Source: Planctomycetota bacterium (GTDB lineage Bacteria > Planctomycetota > Uabimicrobiia > Uabimicrobiales > JABWCH01). Taken from it: 35,561 nucleotides of DNA. Location of the stretch: assembly GCA_017993505.1 (NCBI GenBank), contig JAGOMP010000016.1, forward strand, positions 15,439 through 50,999, read 5' to 3'. The position numbers and the translations under genes are program-made. Of this stretch, positions 14,952 through 24,242 are shown piece after piece (the stretch's first letter is position 1; each line of letters starts with the position of its first letter). Below the pieces are notes generated by a model, which saw only the letters and a list, made by a program, of their open reading frames with translations, was not told the origin of the DNA and ran no database searches.

Positions 14952-17144
14952 TTATGATTGAAGTTTGGCTAAAGATTGTTGTGCCACTTGAGCAACAGCA
15001 TCTACATCATCTTTTTGTAATTTTTGCAATGCTTGTATGATATTATTGTCATTGTGTCCAATCTGCCCTAGACACCAAGCAGCACTTTGGCGAACTAATG
15101 GTGCTGGATGAGTAAATAAATCTAATAAATCAGGAATACTTTCCATATAGGAAGCATTGACTTTTTTCATAGAATATATTGCTAATTGAGACAATTGAGG
15201 TTTAGGATCTATAATTAATGGAATGAGTTTTCCCAATGCTTTTTGTTTCATTTTTTGCAATACTTCAATGGCCATAGCAATGATTTGAGGATTATTCCCT
15301 TCTCGAATCGTTTTAATAAGACTGGGAACAGCGGTCATGCCAATTTTAGAGAGGGCACTAGAAATGGCTTTTTTTACCCAGAAATCAGTTTCATCCATTA
15401 AATTACAAAGATAAGGCATTGCTGCTTCGCCCATATTACCCAATGCATCAGCTGCTACTTTTCTAGTTTCAGAACAAGAACCTATTAATCCATCCACTAA
15501 AACAGGAGCGATTTTGGGACCTAATTTTGCTAAACTTTTACTAATAGCAACTTGTGTTTTTACATTATATGTTTTAGACATACGCAATAAAGGTGCTGCT
15601 ACCATATTTCCCATAGATTCTAATGTTGCTATGGCTTGGTTACGGATGTCATCTGTGGGTGAGGATAGAAATTTCATAACAAGGTTCATAGTATTTGTAG
15701 AATTTAAGGACATTTTTTCTAGCTGTTTCAAACATTCTAAAATAAAATCCTCACTTTCTTTGTTTTCTAAAAACACAAGAATAGTAGGCAGAGCTTCTTG
15801 GGCTTTTTCTCCAAAAATAGAAAGAGATTTCAATGCTAATAATTGCAATTCTTCACTAGAATCATGCAAAGCAGAAAAGATCACTTTATATACAATTTCA
15901 TCTGATAATTGCAATTTAGTAATACTCTGTAAAATGCTTTTTCTAATGTTAAAATTATTTCTTTGATAATATAAATTTACAAGACGTTGGCTCAAATCTT
16001 TTTCTAAAAAGATTTTTTTAGGTAGATTACCTAAAGCTTCAATGCTTGCTTCGCATATATTTTCCTTTTCTTCATCTAATGAATTTAATACAAAGTTTTT
16101 GTATGAAACAAGACGGTGATTTCCAATGAGATGAAGAAGTTCTATGCGAATTTCCGATTGAGGATATTCGCATAATTGTTTTAAATATTCTGCTACAGAG
16201 TGAGATATATGAGGCATTTTATTCCAAAGTTTTAAGGCTGATGCAATGTAAATGGAGTCATGCGTTTGTTTAGTTTTTTCTAGTAACAAATTTGAAATAG
16301 ATTCTCCACTTTGTTCTAAAGCCCAAATTACTGGTTTTCGTAGTTTTTCATGGGGAGTGCCTAAAAAATCAAACAATTCTTCTACCATAATGGAATGATT
16401 TTTATTAATAGTACCTAAACACCATGCAGCACTAATTTGTGTACGCAATCCTTTTGTTGTTAATATATTTCGTAAGGGTTCAATGCTTTTCTCGCCTATA
16501 TTAGCCAATGAAGTGGCTGCTGCTTTGCAGACTTTTGATTTAACGTCTTCTAGACCATGGCATAAACGCAAAATTGCATTTTCTTCATTTTCACGCAATC
16601 TTCCCAATATAATCATACAATTTTCTCGTATTGTTGAATTTTCATCATTGGAAAGTAAAATAATTTGTCTATACAATGCTAAAATAAAAGGAGTTGGCAA
16701 TAACAATATATCTTCTGGAAATTCAACTTTTTCATTGTTTAACAAAGAAAATATAATACGAATTTCTGGTTTGCTAAAGGTAGATTGCATCATTTCGCAT
16801 AAAATTGATTTTAAATTTTCATTTTGTGAATATTCTAAAAGCTTACATAAAAAAATCCACATACGAGATTCTTTTGATTTATCTGAAAATTCACGAATGA
16901 AAGCTTCTACTTTTTTTTGCGGTTTATAAACAGATAAGACTTTAGCCCAATTTTTAATTTTATCTAATTCCCAATCTTCCATGCAATCTATAAAAACAGA
17001 AAAGACCATTTCTATTTTCTGTTCTTGCAAAAACTGCGAAATTTCTTCTACAGATTTGCCACAATCTTGCAATTTTGTAAGAAACTGTTCTTGTTCTAAT
17101 TTTATTTTTTCACTATCGTTAGAAAAATTACTCCATAATGCCAT
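14952..17144 (-). CDS. HEAT-repeat protein
   Basis: A 730-residue, predicted cytoplasmic all-helical solenoid without signal peptide or membrane segment. HEAT/PBS-lyase-type repeats of about 30-40 residues run through most of the chain, for example VCKAAATSLANIGEKSIEPL (about 208-227), TRKVAADALGNMGEAAMPYL, VKKAISSALSKIGMTAVPSL and VRQSAAWCLGQIGHND near the C-terminus. Such solenoids are protein-binding scaffolds and no catalytic motif is seen. It sits between the membrane scaffold gene (76-bp gap) and cdsA (29-bp gap), so it is likely co-transcribed. The partner and process are not identifiable. Confidence 0.85.
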   Translation of the reverse strand: MALWSNFSNDSEKIKLEQEQFLTKLQDCGKSVEEISQFLQEQKIEMVFSVFIDCMEDWELDKIKNWAKVLSVYKPQKKVEAFIREFSDKSKESRMWIFLCKLLEYSQNENLKSILCEMMQSTFSKPEIRIIFSLLNNEKVEFPEDILLLPTPFILALYRQIILLSNDENSTIRENCMIILGRLRENEENAILRLCHGLEDVKSKVCKAAATSLANIGEKSIEPLRNILTTKGLRTQISAAWCLGTINKNHSIMVEELFDFLGTPHEKLRKPVIWALEQSGESISNLLLEKTKQTHDSIYIASALKLWNKMPHISHSVAEYLKQLCEYPQSEIRIELLHLIGNHRLVSYKNFVLNSLDEEKENICEASIEALGNLPKKIFLEKDLSQRLVNLYYQRNNFNIRKSILQSITKLQLSDEIVYKVIFSALHDSSEELQLLALKSLSIFGEKAQEALPTILVFLENKESEDFILECLKQLEKMSLNSTNTMNLVMKFLSSPTDDIRNQAIATLESMGNMVAAPLLRMSKTYNVKTQVAISKSLAKLGPKIAPVLVDGLIGSCSETRKVAADALGNMGEAAMPYLCNLMDETDFWVKKAISSALSKIGMTAVPSLIKTIREGNNPQIIAMAIEVLQKMKQKALGKLIPLIIDPKPQLSQLAIYSMKKVNASYMESIPDLLDLFTHPAPLVRQSAAWCLGQIGHNDNNIIQALQKLQKDDVDAVAQVAQQSLAKLQS

Positions 17145-17220
17145 TCATATATCCATTCTTTGAGTAAAATACATTTGTTTTATAAAAAGACTACAATATT
17201 ACTACTCTCTATCCAAAGAC

Positions 17221-19014
17221 TTATTTTTTGAGTGCTGGATTTAAAGAGATGGCTTTTTTAAGGGCATCTTGGCTTTTGTTTTTTGCTTTACTATTTTTTT
17301 CGTATAGTCTGTATAGTTGTAGGTATGCTTGCCAAGATTCTGGATTAGTTTTTACTATGGATCTAAAGGTGACTTCAGCACGTGAAAAGAAACCTACTTC
17401 CATGTAAAAATTTCCTAAGAGATATAATATAAAAACGTCGTTTTGATCATCGGATATATTTTTGATTTCATCTCCGATTTCATATACTTTCTTTCTATCT
17501 TTTTTATAGGCATGTACACGTGCTTGTTCTAATTTTTGTTGAACTTCTTGCCAAGTATTGATTTGAGATTGTAATTTTTTTCGTTCGTTTTTCCATTGTG
17601 TTTCGCGTTGTTCAAATTTTTGTTCTTTTTCTTCTATGTCTCGTTGTTGGCTCTTTATTTTTTCAAGTTCTTCTTGGGCGTTGATTTTTGCTTGCTCATA
17701 AGATTGCATGTTTAAGGATATAGTTGCTTTATCGTTTTGAAGTGTTTTTAGTTCAGCTTTTGTTTCTTGTAGCTCTTGTAACCTTTGAAATTCAATCCAA
17801 CCAGTAAAAGCAAGGATAAAGAGAAATAAAAATACAATGACTGCAACTATATTTTTATAAATTCCTCTATATGTATCTATTTCACGCACCATACTTTGCG
17901 ACATTTGTTGTGTTTGTAAGTTGACTTGTTTTTGCACTTCGAGGACAAGATCATCTATAGAGGGAACTGCATATGCAACGGGTGGTTGCGGTTGTGGTTG
18001 GGCGTAGGGAGCTTGTGGTTGCGGTTGGACGTAGGGAGCTTGTGGCTGGACATAGGGAGCTTGTGGTTGGGCGTAAGGAGCTTGTGGTTGTGGTTGGACG
18101 TAGGGAGCTTGTGGTTGCGGTTGTGGTTGAGTGTAAGGGGATTGTGGTTGTGGCTTAGGACGAATCATAGTATCACTGATAGAAGCAACTCGTGTGTCTG
18201 GCACTTCTATGGTTTGTTGTAGACGCAAATCTCGTTTAGAGGAGCTACCTGTACTATATTCATGTGCTGAAGAAGTATAGGAAGCGGAAGCTGTAGATGG
18301 TAAGGAGGATGTTTTAGGAGTACGTGTTTTTGCTACTTCTACAATCGTTTCTTCACGTGCAATTGCAGGGACATCATCATCTGCAAAGTTGTAGATATCC
18401 ATATTGCCATCAATGATGGTTTCTATGGAATCATCATCATCTTCGAATTTACTGGAGCGAAAATTTGTTGGATTAGGTTCGTCCATGTCCATACTAATAT
18501 CAATGATAGTTTCTGCAGAATTATCACACACTATGGAAAGTTGTGATTCTGTGAGTTTATCTTTTGGTTCAGCTTCCTCTTCAACAATAGTTTTATCAGG
18601 ATCTTCTACTTTTGCTTTATATTGTCGTCCTAAAGCATTCATGATTTGTCTATATGTTTCCATGTCAATGGTGGAGGTAACCATGAGTAATTCTCTTGTG
18701 GTGAATGCTGAGGTAAGAGCATGTTTTTGGCTGATTTCTACATCCTCTTGTGATAGATAATCTTGGCGAATTCCATATTCTATAAAACGCCGATCAAAAT
18801 CTGTAGATTGTTCTGTGTCTACCAATTCTTTATCATTTCGTAAAGATACCAAAATATTTTGGTATGTATTGAATTTGATATGTTCTTGCAACAATAGAGA
18901 TTCTCGGGTTGTCACATATTTATTTTCTGCTTTGACTTGAGCAAGCAAGGCCTTGTCAATGAGTTTTTTATTGAGCAAGTGTTCGCAAAATGCATCATCT
19001 AGAAATTTTTTCAT
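17221..19014 (-). CDS. membrane-anchored scaffold with Thr-acidic motifs, PQ repeats and TPR-like tail
   Basis: Unrecognised 597-residue protein. Residues 1-130 hold two similar helical units, each with a TTRE(S/L)L core and ending NILVSL or QIMNAL, resembling the MshEN/GspE-N style helical repeat. Residues 140-280 are acidic, disordered and carry KTIVE, ETIID (twice), ETIVE and QTIEV. Residues 285-350 are PYxQPQ repeats. One helix spans 387-406, followed by a coiled coil to ~500 and a TPR-like C-terminus (NFYMEVGFFSRAEVTFRSIV). The N-terminal part is probably cytoplasmic. The start has an in-frame TAG directly before it. AAAGGAGG lies 36 bases upstream beyond a hairpin. Confidence 0.65.
   Translation of the reverse strand: MKKFLDDAFCEHLLNKKLIDKALLAQVKAENKYVTTRESLLLQEHIKFNTYQNILVSLRNDKELVDTEQSTDFDRRFIEYGIRQDYLSQEDVEISQKHALTSAFTTRELLMVTSTIDMETYRQIMNALGRQYKAKVEDPDKTIVEEEAEPKDKLTESQLSIVCDNSAETIIDISMDMDEPNPTNFRSSKFEDDDDSIETIIDGNMDIYNFADDDVPAIAREETIVEVAKTRTPKTSSLPSTASASYTSSAHEYSTGSSSKRDLRLQQTIEVPDTRVASISDTMIRPKPQPQSPYTQPQPQPQAPYVQPQPQAPYAQPQAPYVQPQAPYVQPQPQAPYAQPQPQPPVAYAVPSIDDLVLEVQKQVNLQTQQMSQSMVREIDTYRGIYKNIVAVIVFLFLFILAFTGWIEFQRLQELQETKAELKTLQNDKATISLNMQSYEQAKINAQEELEKIKSQQRDIEEKEQKFEQRETQWKNERKKLQSQINTWQEVQQKLEQARVHAYKKDRKKVYEIGDEIKNISDDQNDVFILYLLGNFYMEVGFFSRAEVTFRSIVKTNPESWQAYLQLYRLYEKNSKAKNKSQDALKKAISLNPALKK
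17980..18160 (-). repeat. PQ-rich coding repeat
   Basis: Units of 21-30 bases encode variations on QAPYVQPQP in the scaffold protein. Between 17995 and 18125 about six APY repeats can be counted. The repeat links the acidic Thr-motif region to the transmembrane helix. The long plus-strand frames over it are artefacts of the repeat. Confidence 0.85.
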
Positions 19015-19025
19015 CTATATTATTT

Positions 19026-19058
19026 GCAAAAAGTTTGGAAACTTTTCGCGCCTCCTTT
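19026..19058 (-). promoter_or_regulatory. strong SD separated from the start by a hairpin
   Basis: On the minus strand AAAGGAGG (19051-19058) is followed by a perfect 8-base inverted repeat, AAAAGTTT (19029-19036 plus-strand form) and AAACTTTT (19039-19046), with two further pairs beyond one mismatch, then the ATG at 19012-19014. The SD is 36 bases from the ATG, too far unless the hairpin folds. Alternatively it is a remnant of an older leader. Confidence 0.4.
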
Positions 19059-19102
19059 CTATTCCATTGTGTGGCAATTTTTGTTTCGTTTTGAGCATAG
19101 TA

Positions 19103-19462
19103 TTATTCGTCTTGTTCCGATTGTTTAACAGGGATTCTAGGTGCGTCTTGCCATAAATCTTCTAATTCATAAAAATTTCTATATTCTTCTTGGTAAAGGT
19201 GGACGATAACGTCTCCAATGTCTAAGAGAATCCAACTTCCTTCTTCATATCCTTCTTTGCAATAGTTGAATATGTTATTTTTTTTGAGTGTCCTAGATAT
19301 TTCATCACATATACCTTGCACATGGCGTTCTGTAAAACCAGTGCAAATAACAAAGTAATCTGTAACATAATTATAATTTGTTAAGTCTAATACTACAATA
19401 TCTTTGGCTCTATTTATTAAAGCAATATCTGCCATTAATAAAGCAATTTGTTTTGCATCCAT
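19103..19462 (-). CDS. rsfS: Ribosome silencing factor RsfS
   Basis: Binds ribosomal protein L14 (uL14) on the large subunit and blocks subunit joining during starvation. The 119 residues match the family length. The RsfS signature is clear: DIVVLDLTNYNYVTDYFVIC, TGFTERHVQGICDEI, EGYEEGSWILLDIGDVIVHLYQ and YRNFYELEDLWQDAPRI. It starts 14 bases after the clpC stop and its leader shares a 14-base sequence with the clpC leader. A clpC-rsfS pair is unusual to my knowledge, since rsfS more often sits near nadD in other bacteria. Confidence 0.95.
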   Translation of the reverse strand: MDAKQIALLMADIALINRAKDIVVLDLTNYNYVTDYFVICTGFTERHVQGICDEISRTLKKNNIFNYCKEGYEEGSWILLDIGDVIVHLYQEEYRNFYELEDLWQDAPRIPVKQSEQDE

Positions 19463-19472
19463 ATAAATTTTT

Positions 19473-19486
19473 TACCCTAATTTCTA
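19473..19486 (-). repeat. 14-base leader element shared by clpC and rsfS
   Basis: TAGAAATTAGGGTA (minus strand) occurs here, overlapping the clpC stop, and again at 21919-21932 upstream of clpC. AGGG within it is the likely ribosome binding site for both genes. Confidence 0.5.
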
Positions 19487-21912
19487 ATTGTATTTGGTTG
19501 GTGCGTTATTATGTCTTTTGTGTAAAATTCAAAATTTTTTGTTTCTGCATTGCATTGAACAAAAATCATGTCGTTTTCTGTGAATTTTCCTTGTAATAAA
19601 TATTCAGAAAGAGGCACTTCTAAGTATTTCGCCATAGTACGTTTTAATGGTCTTGCCCCAAAAGTTGGATCATAACCTTTGTCTACTAAGAAATCTTTTG
19701 CTTCCTCTGTAAGTTCCAAAGTATAGCCTTTGGCTTGTAGCCGCTCATTGAGTTTTTTGAGTTCTATATCTAATATTTTACGTATATCTTCTTTAGTTAA
19801 GGATTTAAATACAATAATATCATCTAATCTATTGAGGAATTCAGGCCGAAAGTAATTTTCGATTTCTTTTAAAAGTTGTTCCTTTATTTTTTCATAAGAC
19901 GCATCTTCAGAAGAAGATCGAAAACCTAATGTGCTTTGATTTTTGATTTGTTTTGCACCTAAGTTGGATGTCATAATTAAAATGACATTTTTAAAATCAA
20001 TATATCTTCCATAAGAATCGCTGAGTCGTCCTTCGTCCAAAATTTGTAGTAACATATTATATACGTCAGGATGAGCTTTTTCAATTTCATCTAATAAGAC
20101 AACGGCATAGGGGCGATGTCTTATTTTTTCTGTGAGTTGCCCTCCATCTTCATAACCCACATACCCTGGAGGTGCTCCCACCAAACGGCTGACATTATGT
20201 TTTTCCATATATTCGCTCATGTCTACAATGACTAAAGACTCTTCTTGTCCAAACATGAATTTTGCAAGCGTCTTTGCAAGGTGTGTTTTTCCTACTCCTG
20301 TTGGGCCAAGAAAAATAAAGCTACCCATAGGGCGGTTAGGATCTTTAAGACCAGTTCGGCTACGTCGTAGGGCTCGTGCAATGGCTTTGATTCCTTCTTC
20401 TTGACTAATAACTTGTTTTTGCAATGTAGCTTCCATTTGTAAAAGGCGATTGGCTTCTGTATTTTCTAGTCTTGTTAAGGGAATACCCGTCATATTAGCA
20501 ACAGTAGTTAGGATATCATCTGTAGTAACTATGAAATTTTGTTTTTGAGGGTTGTATCGTTGATTTTGAATTTCGCCTTTATAGTATTCTGTTATATAGT
20601 TGAAATTTTGTTGTCTATCAAATGTTTGGAAAAAATTGTCAATTCGTTCTGTTTCATAGTTTCCACGTTGCATATTTTGTAATCGAACTCGTGCCCCAGC
20701 TTCGTCCATAATGTCGATAGCTTTGTCTGGTAAACATCTGCCAGAAATATATTGTACAGACAAATCAATAGAAAGTTTCAAAGCTTCTTCATCATATTGT
20801 ACTTTGTGGTGTTCTTCATAGCGTGTACGGAGTCCTTGCAAAATTTGCAATGTTTCCTGAGGAGTGGGTGGATTGACAAGAATTGTTTGAAATCTTCGTT
20901 CTAAAGCACCGTCTTTTTCAATATATTTTCGATATTCTGCTAATGTACTAGCACCAATAAATTGAATTTCGCCTCGAGACAACGATGGTTTTAATACATT
21001 AGAAGCATCTAATGTTCCTTCGCCTGCACCTGCTCCAACTAATGTATGAAGTTCGTCGATAAATAAGATGATATTTTTAGCACGTTTGACTTCTGTCATA
21101 ATGGCTTTAATACGTTCTTCAAATTGTCCTCGATATTTTGTTCCAGCAACAATCATCGCTAAGTCTAGGATAACGATTCGTTTGCCTTGCAATAAACTAG
21201 GAACTCTATTAGCAATAATGTGTTGTGCCAAATGTTCTACAATAGCAGTTTTACCTACTCCTGCTTCTCCTAGTAAAACAGGGTTATTTTTTGTACGCCG
21301 TGATAAAATTTGAATAATACGTTCAATTTCTTTTTCTCGTCCAATCACAGGATCCAATTGATTTTCTTTTGCTAATGCAGTTAAATCTTGACCAAATGCA
21401 TCCAAAGCTGGCGTTTTTGATTTAAAAGGTTCTGAATTCTTAAAGTCAGATTGCATAGAAATGGGTGGTGTCATGCTTACACCTAAAAATTCTAAAATTT
21501 CTGTTCGTACATCATTGAGTTTTATGCCTAAATTCATTAAAATTTGAGCCGCCAGTCCATCGCTTTCGCGAAGAATTCCTAGCAATAAGTGTTCTGTTCC
21601 TATATAATTATGTCGTAATTGTGTAGCTTCTTCTAAACTGTATTCTAACACTTGTTTTGCATGAACAGAAAAAGGCAATTGCCCCATTTGGAAAACATTT
21701 CCTTCAGAAGCAACCATTTTTTCTATTTCCATTCGAGTGCGATGCAGTTCTAAATCCATATTTCGTAAAATATTGGCTGCAACTCCACTTCCTTCTAAAA
21801 TAAGCCCTAATAAAATATGTTCTGAACCGATATAATCTTGGCGTAGGCGTTGGGCTTCCATCTTTGCCAGACTCATCACTTTACGTGCACGATCTGTAAA
21901 CCTTTCAAACAT
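19477..21912 (-). CDS. clpC: ATP-dependent Clp protease ATPase subunit ClpC
   Basis: Hexameric AAA+ unfoldase that feeds proteins to ClpP. The 811 residues show duplicated Clp N repeats (1-145), NBD1 with Walker A GEAGVGKT (215-222) and Walker B ILFIDELH (282-289), a short middle region (405-460), and NBD2 with Walker A GPTGVGKT (536-543) and VVLLDEIE (604-611). LGF at 662-664 fits the ClpP-docking (I/L)GF loop, and the D2-small domain ends [10 protein letters not shown]. No UVR motif is evident in the middle region, which ClpC normally has there. The start ATG at 21910-21912 is preceded by TTAGGGTAGTGTAA. clpP is not in the window. Confidence 0.95.
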   Translation of the reverse strand: MFERFTDRARKVMSLAKMEAQRLRQDYIGSEHILLGLILEGSGVAANILRNMDLELHRTRMEIEKMVASEGNVFQMGQLPFSVHAKQVLEYSLEEATQLRHNYIGTEHLLLGILRESDGLAAQILMNLGIKLNDVRTEILEFLGVSMTPPISMQSDFKNSEPFKSKTPALDAFGQDLTALAKENQLDPVIGREKEIERIIQILSRRTKNNPVLLGEAGVGKTAIVEHLAQHIIANRVPSLLQGKRIVILDLAMIVAGTKYRGQFEERIKAIMTEVKRAKNIILFIDELHTLVGAGAGEGTLDASNVLKPSLSRGEIQFIGASTLAEYRKYIEKDGALERRFQTILVNPPTPQETLQILQGLRTRYEEHHKVQYDEEALKLSIDLSVQYISGRCLPDKAIDIMDEAGARVRLQNMQRGNYETERIDNFFQTFDRQQNFNYITEYYKGEIQNQRYNPQKQNFIVTTDDILTTVANMTGIPLTRLENTEANRLLQMEATLQKQVISQEEGIKAIARALRRSRTGLKDPNRPMGSFIFLGPTGVGKTHLAKTLAKFMFGQEESLVIVDMSEYMEKHNVSRLVGAPPGYVGYEDGGQLTEKIRHRPYAVVLLDEIEKAHPDVYNMLLQILDEGRLSDSYGRYIDFKNVILIMTSNLGAKQIKNQSTLGFRSSSEDASYEKIKEQLLKEIENYFRPEFLNRLDDIIVFKSLTKEDIRKILDIELKKLNERLQAKGYTLELTEEAKDFLVDKGYDPTFGARPLKRTMAKYLEVPLSEYLLQGKFTENDMIFVQCNAETKNFEFYTKDIITHQPNTIRN

Positions 21913-21950
21913 TTACACTACCCTAATTTCTAGTGCTATCAAGCAATTCT

Positions 21951-22424
21951 CTAAATCAAAGAATTTTTAAAATAATAAGAAAAAGAAAAATAAAATTCGC
22001 CATATTCATTGATATTGTCTTGTACCATTTTTAAAATATCGGGAATGGCACAAAAAACATTTTGTCGTAATAATACAATATTGTTGACATCACCAGAAGT
22101 GATGCGTTTCATCCAATCATCATCAATTAGATTTTCATCAGAATATAGCATTCTTGACTGATATTCTAAAGGAATGAGACCAGAAATAATGATTTTTTGA
22201 TATGTTTTATTTTGAGTAAATGAAATAAGAATAATATCAGAATTAGCCTCTACATATTCTAGTGTTCCCATGCTCAAAATATCTAAGCTAAAATACTTAC
22301 AAAGTTCTCGAATAAATTCAACTAACAATTTTCCCAATGCTGCAAATTCACGAATACGACTTGTAAAAATGATTTTGTCATTATCTCGTAAACGTAAATA
22401 GATAAAAATCTTATTTTCTTTCAT
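21951..22424 (-). CDS. hypothetical protein, 157 residues
   Basis: Not recognised. The protein is soluble, with alternating strand and helix character (KIFIYLRLRDNDKIIF, DIILISFTQNKTYQKIIISGLIPL) and no signal peptide, membrane helix or cysteine cluster. It lies 38 bases upstream of clpC and behind a hairpin, so it could share the clpC transcript. The ribosome binding site is weak, and the start MKENKIF is the first available ATG. Confidence 0.6.
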   Translation of the reverse strand: MKENKIFIYLRLRDNDKIIFTSRIREFAALGKLLVEFIRELCKYFSLDILSMGTLEYVEANSDIILISFTQNKTYQKIIISGLIPLEYQSRMLYSDENLIDDDWMKRITSGDVNNIVLLRQNVFCAIPDILKMVQDNINEYGEFYFSFSYYFKNSLI

Positions 22425-22460
22425 AAATGGAAAATCTATTTTACATTTTTAAATATGATA

Positions 22461-22489
22461 AAGAAAGCTATTTATTTAGTAGCTTTCTT
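22461..22489 (-). terminator. 10-bp hairpin overlapping the small lipoprotein stop codon
   Basis: AAGAAAGCTA (22461-22470) pairs perfectly with TAGCTTTCTT (22480-22489), with a 9-base loop that contains the TAA stop of the small lipoprotein. The downstream minus-strand sequence is T-rich (TATCATATTT) but not a clean T tract. It may be a weak terminator or attenuator between the lipoproteins and the gene before clpC. Confidence 0.5.
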
Positions 22490-22733
22490 GTATACTACCA
22501 TCCACATATTTAGGTTGTACTTTTTTAATTTCTTCTGTGGCTTTTTTATAATCGCGTTGTAGTGTTTCCATATTTTGACGAGTTTGCTCTTGTTCTAGCT
22601 CTAATTTATGAATTCTATTTTGCATCTCATTGATAGTTTGTTGTTGTAAATCAATAGAATTTTGCAACTGATTTGTATTTTTGCAAGCTACACACAATAT
22701 TGGAATAATTATAATGATGAAAAACTTTTTCAT
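22476..22733 (-). CDS. small coiled-coil lipoprotein
   Basis: An 85-residue protein with a type II signal peptide: MKKFF, a run of Ile, and lipobox LCVAC with Cys 17 as the predicted lipidated residue. The mature part is a Gln/Glu-rich heptad coiled coil (QQQTINEMQNRIHKLELEQE) ending in a short tail. It resembles Lpp-like trimeric envelope lipoproteins in style only. Its ATG overlaps the stop of the preceding lipoprotein gene by four bases (ATGA), pointing to coupled translation. Confidence 0.85.
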   Translation of the reverse strand: MKKFFIIIIIPILCVACKNTNQLQNSIDLQQQTINEMQNRIHKLELEQEQTRQNMETLQRDYKKATEEIKKVQPKYVDGSIQESY

Positions 22734-24211
22734 TTTGTTTTACCTTCTTTTTTTTCTCCCCATGTAATGGGAATGTACAATATTTTGATTCCTTTTTCTC
22801 CTTGATCTTGTTTATATTCAAAAAGTCCACCTAAAACGGAAAAACGACTCATATCTTGTTTTGGTTTGTCTTTGTAAGAAAAAAACAGAAATCGTTGATA
22901 ATATTCATCTTCATTGGACTTATATTGGTAGAGAGGACCTAACATTGTTAAATTTTCTTTACCTTTAGGACCAGTGCTGTAATCAAATAAAGTAAAGAGA
23001 GGTTGCCAAGCTTTTTTAAATCCTTCGGGGAAGTAATCCTCAAACCAAAATAAACTTAATCCTTGGTATTGTTTTGTACCATCTTCTTTTTTTTCATAAG
23101 AACAAAATGGCCAAACTTTAATTTTTTCTGTTTCTACTGCATCTTTTTCTTTGCCTTTTCTTTTATGATGCCAATAAAAAGGAAGAATATATTGACTTTC
23201 TTTTTCATATGTTAAGTAATCGCTTTTTTGATGCCAATACATAGGCCAAAGAATAACTAAATCTTCCTCTTTTCCAAAAGGTTCAATAGTTCTGTCGGCT
23301 TTCCAATAAAAAGGCCAGATACGAAATTCTTCCAATCCTTTCCCAGTTCGATATTTAAAAAAAGGCCAAGGGCAATTGTATTCTTTGTAATTATCAGGAG
23401 TAGAGGCTGCAAAAGAAAAGAACGGCCATAATATCATTTTAGACCAAGAAACATCACTTTTTGTTTGCCCATAGAAAGGAAAGAAAAAAAACTCCGTTCG
23501 AGGATGTTTTTTATCTAAATCTTCTTCATTATAATGTATAAACGGCCACATATAAGATTTACGACGGAATTTTCCTTCTTTTTCATAATTGCTATATACA
23601 AAGCAATAAAAGGAAAATTTTTTTCCTCCTCCTTCTCCAAAACGAAAGAATGGCCACATATATGCTTTTGTTTTGTACTCACCATCACGAGCTTGAACAT
23701 AAAAAGGGAAAGGCGTTGCCTTGATTTCATCATAACCAAATAACCCTTTGACATTGCCCCAGAGAGTCATATACATATAACTTCCTTCATATGTATCTGC
23801 ACCTCCAGCTGCTATAAAAGGCAAAAAAAACCAATCAAAATCACGTTCGCCTAATTCTGGATTTTTTATATCGCGATAATAATAAAATGGTAAAACCCAA
23901 ATTTTTTGGTCATCTGGTTTGCTATTCCAATATCCAAAAGGCCAAAGAAACATCATTTGCATAAAATCTTTATCTTTAGGAAATTCACCAATATAAAATG
24001 GTCTAAATGCATATGTTGTTTCTTTAGGATTGTCTCGATAGGAATAGAACGAGGTTAAAATATCGAGTGATGTTTCTTGTTTTTCAGCGTCCTTTTCATA
24101 ATATACAAATGGCCATGCATCTAATTCTTGCATATTGCTGCAACTAATAAAAAGCATACAACATATAAAAACTATAAAATTCAGTACTCCCCTTGCTCGT
24201 TGTAAATTCAT
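22730..24211 (-). CDS. WPF-repeat lipoprotein
   Basis: A 493-residue predicted lipoprotein: the signal LNFIVFICCMLFISCSN has a lipobox LFISC near residue 24. The mature chain repeats a short aromatic motif of WPF or LPF/FPF type followed by aromatic residues at 25-40 residue spacing, such as DAWPFVYY, LWPFGYW, MWPFFRF, MWPFIHY, LWPFFSF, IWPFYW and VWPFCSY, about 13 in all. The pattern suggests a repeated beta-sheet structure facing the membrane or periplasm. No enzyme motif is seen. It overlaps the small lipoprotein gene and follows the phosphatase by 31 bases. Function unknown. Confidence 0.75.
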   Translation of the reverse strand: MNLQRARGVLNFIVFICCMLFISCSNMQELDAWPFVYYEKDAEKQETSLDILTSFYSYRDNPKETTYAFRPFYIGEFPKDKDFMQMMFLWPFGYWNSKPDDQKIWVLPFYYYRDIKNPELGERDFDWFFLPFIAAGGADTYEGSYMYMTLWGNVKGLFGYDEIKATPFPFYVQARDGEYKTKAYMWPFFRFGEGGGKKFSFYCFVYSNYEKEGKFRRKSYMWPFIHYNEEDLDKKHPRTEFFFFPFYGQTKSDVSWSKMILWPFFSFAASTPDNYKEYNCPWPFFKYRTGKGLEEFRIWPFYWKADRTIEPFGKEEDLVILWPMYWHQKSDYLTYEKESQYILPFYWHHKRKGKEKDAVETEKIKVWPFCSYEKKEDGTKQYQGLSLFWFEDYFPEGFKKAWQPLFTLFDYSTGPKGKENLTMLGPLYQYKSNEDEYYQRFLFFSYKDKPKQDMSRFSVLGGLFEYKQDQGEKGIKILYIPITWGEKKEGKTK

Positions 24212-24242
24212 AGTTATAAAAGCTCCATTTTATCAGTATTCA

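Noticed and set aside
17973..18222. Plus-strand ORFs rich in GRRELVVAV and LWLRL units
   Set aside because: They are antisense readings of the PQ-rich repeat in the scaffold gene.
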